This document shows positions 23,001 to 32,000 of a DNA stretch of 64,000 nucleotides, piece by piece. Numbering within the stretch: the first letter of the stretch is position 1; the number at the start of each line of letters is the position of its first letter. Under the pieces are notes generated by a model. That model ran no database searches, was not told the origin of the DNA, and saw only the letters and a program-made list of their open reading frames with translations. A program made the position numbers and the translations under genes. Source of the DNA: Bolinopsis microptera (Eukaryota > Ctenophora > Tentaculata > Lobata > Bolinopsidae); assembly GCF_026151205.1 (NCBI RefSeq), contig NC_087080.1:2893096-2957095 (forward strand). The letters are read 5' to 3'.

Positions 23001-26000
23001 CAGAAGATTCTCACTGACAAATCATTTTTCCACAAACAGTATATCGACCTGTGTCAACTCTCCATCGTATCGTTTAAACAGGGTTCCTGGACCCACCACG
23101 CTCAGCTCATCATGATGCGACAAGCTCTCTACTTGAGACATAGGGGTGAGTTGTGGGGGTTTTTATATATACACAATTTGTTGGAATATTGTAAAGTTAT
23201 AATATTGAATGCTATGCCCCGCTGCCTCTTTTATGCTCATTTTGCCCATCTAATTGTAAAACATTCTATGAGGGTAATCCTTTATATTTATACATCTTGA
23301 ATTAATAAATAAACATCTTGAAATAATAAATAAACCAATAACCACATTAAATTCATTCAATATGTTGGAATCTTTTGTTGTAAAGTTATAATTACAATAT
23401 TGAACACTCTTTTTCAAATATGCTCGTCACCAGCTAGTTCATACATCTTGAATTGTTAGGAAACTCAGCGTAAAACATTACGCAAGATTCATTGTAAATT
23501 AATTGTCGTGTTAAGGCAACGTTATATACTACACTATCGAATAAACCAACCTGAGAGCACTTAACCAAATTTGGCAAATTGTTCAGCTTAATTGCGGTGT
23601 TTTTTGTCTCTAAATTTGCCACACATTTTGGGCAGGTGTGGAATCGCACTATTTGAAAAATATTACTACACACTACATGTTACCTCAGTACTTTACCCAT
23701 AAATTAATAACAACATAAATTAAATTCGCAAGTCAAACTCTGTGAAAACAACTCTTTTTCACGCAGGTATACAAGCTGAATGCCTAAACGCAGAGACCCA
23801 CCTCAGAGATGTTTGCCACGCTTACTACACGCAGGGATGGCACAAGCTGGCTGCTTACTCCAGAGTTAAACTATGTGATACTCAACGTCATCTCGGTTAG
23901 ATATTTTATATGGTTTTATTTTGAACTTGAAGCTTCTCTTTACATTTTCTATTGTTTTTATCTGGCCGGTGTGCCATTCTGGGTCTCGCTTTGTGTCTTG
24001 TAGCCAACGTCACCAATAAGTTGAATCAGATGACATTATCAGACCAGTGCTTGCTTCACGTCAGTATAAACAACGTACTCAGACATCACAACACCACAGT
24101 CGATATTATCGCATTCCAGACGAAAAATGTGGCGGATCACATATCGGCACGTAAGAGATCGCGTGTCAAGACGTCACAATCGCATACCCAGCGACATCCG
24201 ACTCTGCTGGGTCATTGGAGCTGGTCTCCAGTCTTGTGACCATAACGTATCGGATGTGTCTGACAAGCATTCCAGACTAGACGTGGTGCTTGTCAGCCGC
24301 AGTTACCAGTATAAAAGGTGGAAAACACAGATAGCAGAATATCATTTCTCAAACTCTCATTCCACTAACAGAACAACTAGCAAACAACCACAATGCAGAC
24401 TACCAGCAAGCCATTCTTCCTCCCTGGAATGTACCAGTATCTGGGAAGTGGTCCTGAACCTCAGTTCTACACCTCTCCTCTTCCCTCTCCTCCACTGTCT
24501 ACTGGTTCTCCTTCCTCCTGCACTGTCGGTGATCTCAGCGAGGACTTTTCGAGCGGGTACGACATGGTGCCTTCTCTCCAGCCTCTCATGGACATGAAGA
24601 TGAGCAATCTCTATAACCTTCCCTTGGGACAGCTTATGTCTTCCCTCTCTCGTCCTACACCCGACAACAACATCTCTGTCAGATTAGCTGGAACCCGTTC
24701 TGAGAAGACACCATCTTGGGAACAACATCTCCCTGGACTGCCTACTTTCGGAGAACTTCCTCTAGTTCCCGATCTCTCTCTTTTGTCGGACCTACCCGAC
24801 CTAGCCACCCTCCCTGGTCTGTCTTCACTAATACCCACTCCTTACATGTCAGCATCAATGTTACCCTGCTCCGCTGATTCTATGGTCCCTAACGTGAACT
24901 GCTCAGCGTTCTCGTCTACCTCCATTTCGCCCTGTCCATCACCACCTCCCTGCAGCAGTCCCTCCACCAAACCTCTGTCCTTCACCCAGTCCCACTACTC
25001 TCTTCCCTCACACACCCAGTCCAGAGCCGGACCCCTGAAATCTGACCGAAGGAACAGAACCAAGTTCACTGCCGAACAGCTGGAGTACCTGGAGTTGGAG
25101 TATCATAAGTTGGAGTTCGCGGTGGCAGACAGAAAGATGGAGATAGCTAAAGAGACCGGGGTACCTCCCAGGACTATTGCCTTGTGGTTCCAGAACAGAC
25201 GAGCTAAGGACCGACGGGATCAGATGAAGCGTGCTCAGAACTACAGTGGCGAATTGTAGTGGAGATTCAGTTGTTTTTGTTTGTCGTATGTGTATAGTTT
25301 TGGTAAACGTAAAGGTAATTTTTTTAATAGTAATAATTTAAGTAATAATTTAATCTTTAAGTAATAATTTAATTTTAATAATACCAGACAATATTTAAAT
25401 GTTTTTTGTATTAAGAATCTGTGATAGCGATAAATTCTATTATTTTTAACTTGCTTGATCTGAAAACCCGCTTATTTAATTTCGCTAGTCCATGACTATT
25501 GATCAATAATCAGTATTTATAAACATATTATGACTTCTTTATCAAATGCCATTTCTAACAATTCAAGTTCGTCCCACAAATTTTAAAAATTTGTCCCTTC
25601 GTCTACAAATTCCATTTCCAATTGTGCTATCAATTACAATGTAGTCTGAGGTCAGCGAAACACCAACTTGTAGTGATCATTAATCAACTGTCTCAATCAG
25701 CTCATATTCAGATTACATTCACACATATAGTTGAACAGCACGAGATAAGTGGCAAACAAACTAATTGACTTCAAGTTCGTCGTTTGGGATCGGAATAATA
25801 GATTGATAACCGACCATTTCGGGTCCGGCAGCCAACCCCAGACCGATCGGTTCCTAGTCCCGGCTATTCTAACCCACGTGATCTGCCTAACTTTCCTCAT
25901 TTATTCTCACTAGTAGCAATGTCTGATATTATCTTTGGAATATAGAAATATTTTTAAGTCTCCTATCCACACCACGTTCTTTATTCAGAACTGCTGGAAC

Positions 26001-29000
26001 GAGAACTAGTGACATGCTGTCATCTGAGCTCAGAACAGGACCATATCACTCAAACAGACAGACAAAGATACAGTGAGCGTTTGATGGAATGTGTGGAGAA
26101 GTTTAATGGAACTCAAAGAGAGGATCAAATTCTAGTTCCTTTCAACCCCCTCTTCCAGGTCGGTTTCTTATCTCTAGTTACTGAATGAAAATACTTTTGG
26201 TTAAACTAAAGCTTCAATAGTTTGTTCAATTCAAGAATGGATGAAGGCACTATGCTTATTTTTACGCTTGGGATAGCACAACTAACAATGATCATCTGTT
26301 TGCAGTACGAATTACTAAGTGATGACAATGAGGCGTGTATCGTGGCATTTGAAGATATAATCAGAGTAAAAAACAAGATCCTGATTAAAATGAAAGTTCA
26401 CAACTGCTCCACTGAGCCGATACCCAACGCTGTGGTTAGTTTTACTATATTTTCAGTTTTTCGCTTAATCTGGTGCTTTATCACTCCAGATGGTTTTCGA
26501 ACCATATTCGGTGTTATCACTACTCACTAGAATAAAGTAAAAGCAGTACATCAACTTATGTAATATTAAATAATATTATTGGTTCAAGACAAGTAGAAAA
26601 CCCACTGTATAATCATACAGGTAAGTATGAAGCTAGATACTGGTAAAGAGACGCTGAACAGAAGTAGATCCCAGATATCTGCAGATATCAACGACTTCTC
26701 AATGGTTCCTATTGAGAGCAACTCTTCAGATCTAGATGATGGACTGTACGGTATATCCCTGAAAGCCGAGACGGAGCTTATGAACGATGACTCGGAGAGA
26801 AGTGAAACAAGATATACAATGATTCTCTCTTCTGATCTTACCGAGCTAAAGCCAGGTCAGTATTGTAGTGCAGATATACAATGATACTCTCTTCTGACCT
26901 TACTGAGCTAAAGCCAGGTCAGTATTGTAGTGCAGATATACAATGATACTCTCTTCTGACCTTACTGAGCTAAAGCCAGGTCAGTATTGTAGTGCAGATA
27001 TACAATGATACTCTCTTCTGATCTTACCGAGCTAAAGCCAGGTCGGTATTGTAGTGCATGAAGTTACTCGACACCAGAGGCAATATATAAGTGCGGTGCG
27101 CAATCACAGTATTGATCTCACACTGCAATTTTTTGCACCCTCGGCCGCTATTCTTTCTATCAGATTAGTGCACTTTCTGACACTGTAGTGTGGATGGTTT
27201 TATCCGATTTTTGTAGATTTTTATGGAGGTTTTTTTTTTTAAATAAATAATTTAAAGAGAGGCTGGGCCTGGTTGGCCCACGAGAGGATAGCATATGAAT
27301 GCTTTGCCTACCTCTGGGGTATGGCAGTCCTGTGGGAGGATGCCAGTGGAATCAAGATGTGTAATCAAGGATGATGGTAAGTGTTGTGGGGTGTGTCATA
27401 GATAAACGCTTAAGTGGTGGTTGAGTGTGGATTTTATGGAGGTTGTATCATTGTAAAACGTACATTGTGACAGTCTAGATGGCGAAATATTTTTGAAAAT
27501 GGTTCTAACACAGCTTTGAGAATAACAATTACATTGGGTGAATAGATTAGGTGAACAATTACTATGATGCAGGCAATTATCTGCGCTGATCCAGCATTCT
27601 GCATATGTAAGTAGAGTAGTTTAATTGCTGATTCATACTTAATAGTTAATGGTGACTCGATAGAAGTCATGTTTTGCACCCTGAGCAAAATTTATTGTAG
27701 TTGTACAACAAATATGATCAATAACGCTAATTTTTCCTTATTGGACTTTATTTTTACGGACATAAGTTAAAAGTTGCAGATGCCAGATGCTACAAGTTAA
27801 GCCCTAGAGTTCATTTTAATGTCCTTTCATTTTAATATCCGTTCGCATTTTGGCGAACGTTTTGAATTGTAAGTAAATAGACCATTGAGCAGTCGCGTTT
27901 ATTTTAATGTCCGCTCAAAATTATGCCCGTTCATATTATTTCCGGTGGCGCTAGGATAAAATAACACCCGAAAAGCTATCCGATAAGCTCAGGCGGAGCT
28001 TTCGGACTGTAAGACTGAACAACTTGAAACGTTGAAGAACGCCGTTAAGACATTTGTTGTTGACTCACTTAAAACACAAACGTACCGTTCAATCGTGAAG
28101 AATTCACGGCCAACTGAGTAAGTCATCAGCTCAGAAACGCTTAAAAGCGTAGTAAAACGTGTTGTTGAGGAACCAGATATCAGTCGCAACGTCATTGTAT
28201 TTGGTCTTTCAGAAGGGAGCGATAGCGAACTCATTGACACAGTTAGCGAGATTTTCCAAAATATTGGACAGAAACAGAAGATCGTTGAAGCGTACAGAAT
28301 TGCCAGGAAATCTAAGGACAATTCAGTTACAGCATCATTGATAAATGAGCTTACGTTATTCGCTTAAGTTATTGCAAAATGGTCATTGATTCCAATAAAT
28401 ATAAAATAAACTCCGCTGTGCCGTGCGCTTATTTACTAATTCTGTACTCGCCTGCGTACACTGTACAGCAGGAGCAGGCCTGCAGGCATCGTGCTACATG
28501 CGATTTTACAAAAAATGTTCGACTTCAAGTTAGACTTTCAGTTGTTGTACTGTAATTCTGTATTCGTATTGAAACGTGCTTACTTGCAATGATGTTGATG
28601 TAGTAACGTCACTGAGAGCAGGAGTGATGTGATAAACTTGCACAGGGGCTTCAACTTCAAGTTTCTTCTTGGGTAGGACAACAAAAGGTTCATTTAGACT
28701 GTCGGTGAACTTGTCCATCGTAGACTGTGCCGTCAAAGCTGAGAGAGCTCGAAGTTTTATATTGATGATTCTGATTTTCCTGTAATAGTTTCAAATTACA
28801 AACAGCGTAACCAATTTGACAAGAAATATAAAGTTTAAACACAAAATATTAAGTAGTATATATTATATATAGAACAAATAATGAATATCAGTCACGATTG
28901 GCAATTATCCACATCGGACATGATCGCTAAACAGAAACTGATTAGATATTAACAAATCGGAAAAATCACTTGGATATGAAGTTTATGAACGGATAGTATG

Positions 29001-32000
29001 TACGTATATTGACACCAAATATGAAAACATAAAAATATGCAACTTACCCAGTAATAGTAGGTGAAATTCTACGAACTTCGGACTTTTCTGTGACATCGTA
29101 CAAAGCAAGCAGGTCGACAGCAACAGGACGGTAGAACTCAACAATCGAAAGTTTTTTCTTCCTACCAGTGTTAGCTTCTTCGACGAGAAAGAGTAAATGT
29201 GATAAAACATGACGTAGCAGAGTTGGACGACAAGTCACAAGAGAATTGAAACGATCTGGTTTAACAAAATCTTCAAGTTTCATGGTGGGCTCAAAAGTTC
29301 ATAAAACTGGTGTTATTGATGCAGATGGCGTTGTTTTATTTATAGTTATATATTTATTGAATATTGAGGCTAATTGTGCATGGGAATTGTGAAGCAAAGA
29401 TATTGGGCACATCAAACGATTTTTTTGCAGGGCATTGGAACTTCGGTAACATTAATTTAGTTACCTTGAACAATGTATTAAAAGTGTCTATTGATCAAAT
29501 TAACATCATGAGTTATGTCGTTTAATAAGCTTAGGGGCTATTAAGGTCCAAATTGTTACGAAGCTAATTGTTCGATCAACCGCAAGTTACATGATTATAA
29601 CAGTTTAACACCCCGTCATGGGTGGGTAGCACTAGCACCAATTTGTCACTAAATGGCAATTCCAGAAAAAATGAATCCATGGGTTCTAATTATTATTAAT
29701 AGTATTAGTATCATAGGTAAATTCTCGTGCTTACTCATTACACAAGAAGAATTTATAGCGTGATGAATGCAGATTAGCATATAAAATTCACATGGCATGA
29801 CCCAATTCATGATAATATTATGTTAGTATGATTCATTACCTTGGGACCTCAGCTTTAAATTGCAGTATTTTGGCATCCCCCTGCATGTTCCAACAGGAAA
29901 ATAGCTATTCAATCAGTCAGAGTAGAATGTAGATACTGCGATCTCTGATATATATACAAACATAGCCCGAGCTGCGACTGTTCACCACTACAATTAGTAC
30001 ATGATAGTTAAGTGTCATCAAACAAATGATACGACGTATTCCAGGGTGATCTGCTGAAGACTCAACTAGTTTCGGCCTTTGAGGGCCATCCACAGGAGTG
30101 TCACCTCAAATTATTTGTTATATAGTAGTGTTATGTTGAAAGTATTCCGGGGCGATTGTGGCTACAAAACTCGATATTGGCTTGTTTTTTCCACCTCAAC
30201 GTCAGCGAAAGCTCTAACGATTAGTACATACTACATACCTCAATACACATTACGGCCGGTTTATATTACCATGACCCATGCGATCCTGAGGGCTATAATT
30301 AGTGAAAGGTGTTATCACGTGATCTCCGTCACATGACTTCTATCGAGTCACCATTAAGTATGAATCAGCAATTAAACTACTGCAATTACATATGCAGAAT
30401 GCTGGATCAGCGCAGATAATTGCCTGCATCATAGTAATTGTTCACCTAATCTATTCACCCAATGTTATTGGTTTTCACAAAGCTGTGTTAGGACCATTTT
30501 CAAAAATATTTTGCCATCTAGACTGTCACAATGTACGTTTTACAATGGTACAACCTCCATAAAAATCTACAAAAATCGGATAAAACCATCCACACTGCTG
30601 TCAGTTGTGTACAATGAGATAAGATTGACAAGCTGACAACTATGGTTAAGGTCTAACGTTTTTGTGAGGTAACTTTAACAACATCGGAAAGAAAGAATTG
30701 CCTTGAATTCCTGATAAAGATCAGGAAAAACACATTTATAGAACAATGTTCTTCTAAAAACTGTTCTCAAAAAGTTCGCACTGACACCTTTATGTTGTCT
30801 CTGCTCGAGACCTAACCATTAAAAGAATCTAAGCAGACTAAGCACCTTAACCACATAAAATATGTATATTATTTTACCTACTCCTTTTTAGAGTTAAAAC
30901 TATAGGTCCTCGGCATTTCGACAGCTATCGAATTGCTATGATTTATTATTACTATTTAATATACAACATGAAACGGGTATATAACTAAAAAGCATTCGCA
31001 CATCAGGAAGTAACAACGTATCTATGTCCGTCCTGCCGTCCCACGCAGGTCTCTACGGAGTCTCCAGTCTCCAGATCCAGGTGGGCTGTGTTATCTTCAG
31101 ACTGAAGTCCCCGGTGGTGCCCTCCTGGCTGGAGGCGGTGGAGGTGGACATGGAAGCGTCTGGGGTGAGTGTAGAGGTGGTTCAGCCAGCTGCTGGGGTC
31201 TGGTTATCTGATAAACAACAGGTTAGAATTACTCTCTTTCCAACTCGGTCAACAGGTTCAACCTGCTGCTGGGGTCTGGTTATCTGATAAACAACAGGTT
31301 AGAAACTTTCTTTCCGCCTCGGTTCATCCTTTAAGCCGTAGTACATTTATATTACATTACACTGGAGCTTACGCAGTCAACACAGTGTAATTTCATCCAG
31401 TATGCGCCGCGTACGGCTACATAGGCGCGCGGCGCAGACTGGAGGAAATTACAGCTCGATTCAGTGTAATGTAATATGTATGTCCTACGGCTTAAATTTA
31501 ATACACAATTTTAAACTCTCTTTGTTGTGATACATTATTTTTCTTTGTGGTTGTGTTGGAAGTTTCACTGTGTATACCTAGTATTCCTTATTTTTCATAT
31601 AGGCTGACGTTTAAAACCTCCCAGTTCTGTACTCTAGCTATCAATACTGACAAAGCTAACGTTTAAAAACCTCCCAGTTCTGTACTCTAGCTATCAATAC
31701 TGACAAAGCTAACGTTTAAAAACCTCCCAGTTCTGCACTCTAGCTATCAATACTGACAAAGCCTTCCACTCGTTGAGTATCAGTATCAAAACTGCGACTG
31801 CTGGACTGGATCTAATCCCTGTGGAAAATGGAACATACTCTATAGAGGTATGATTGTGATAACGTTAATCCAGTGCCTCTACGTACTTGTTTGCATTTAT
31901 CAGTGTGAACTTGAATATTGAATAAAAGTCTACGGATTTCCCTATTGAGTGTCTACAAGTTCTGTATTTAACGATCTAATCTATCTTTTTCAATTCAGGG

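Larger units (their letters stand above)
27180..30604. mobile_element. 3.4-kb TIR element inside a TRAPPC10 intron
   Basis: The right arm 30332-30604 is the inverse of 27425-27671 plus 27180-27230; the left arm is split by a 190-bp insert. The arms share AGTGTGGATGGTTTTATCCG at the outer end and end internally at CATGACTTCTATCGAGTCAC. Between them lie an eroded LINE ORF1 piece and a possible two-exon minus-strand gene. No recognised transposase. No target duplication could be defined with confidence. Confidence 0.75.
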
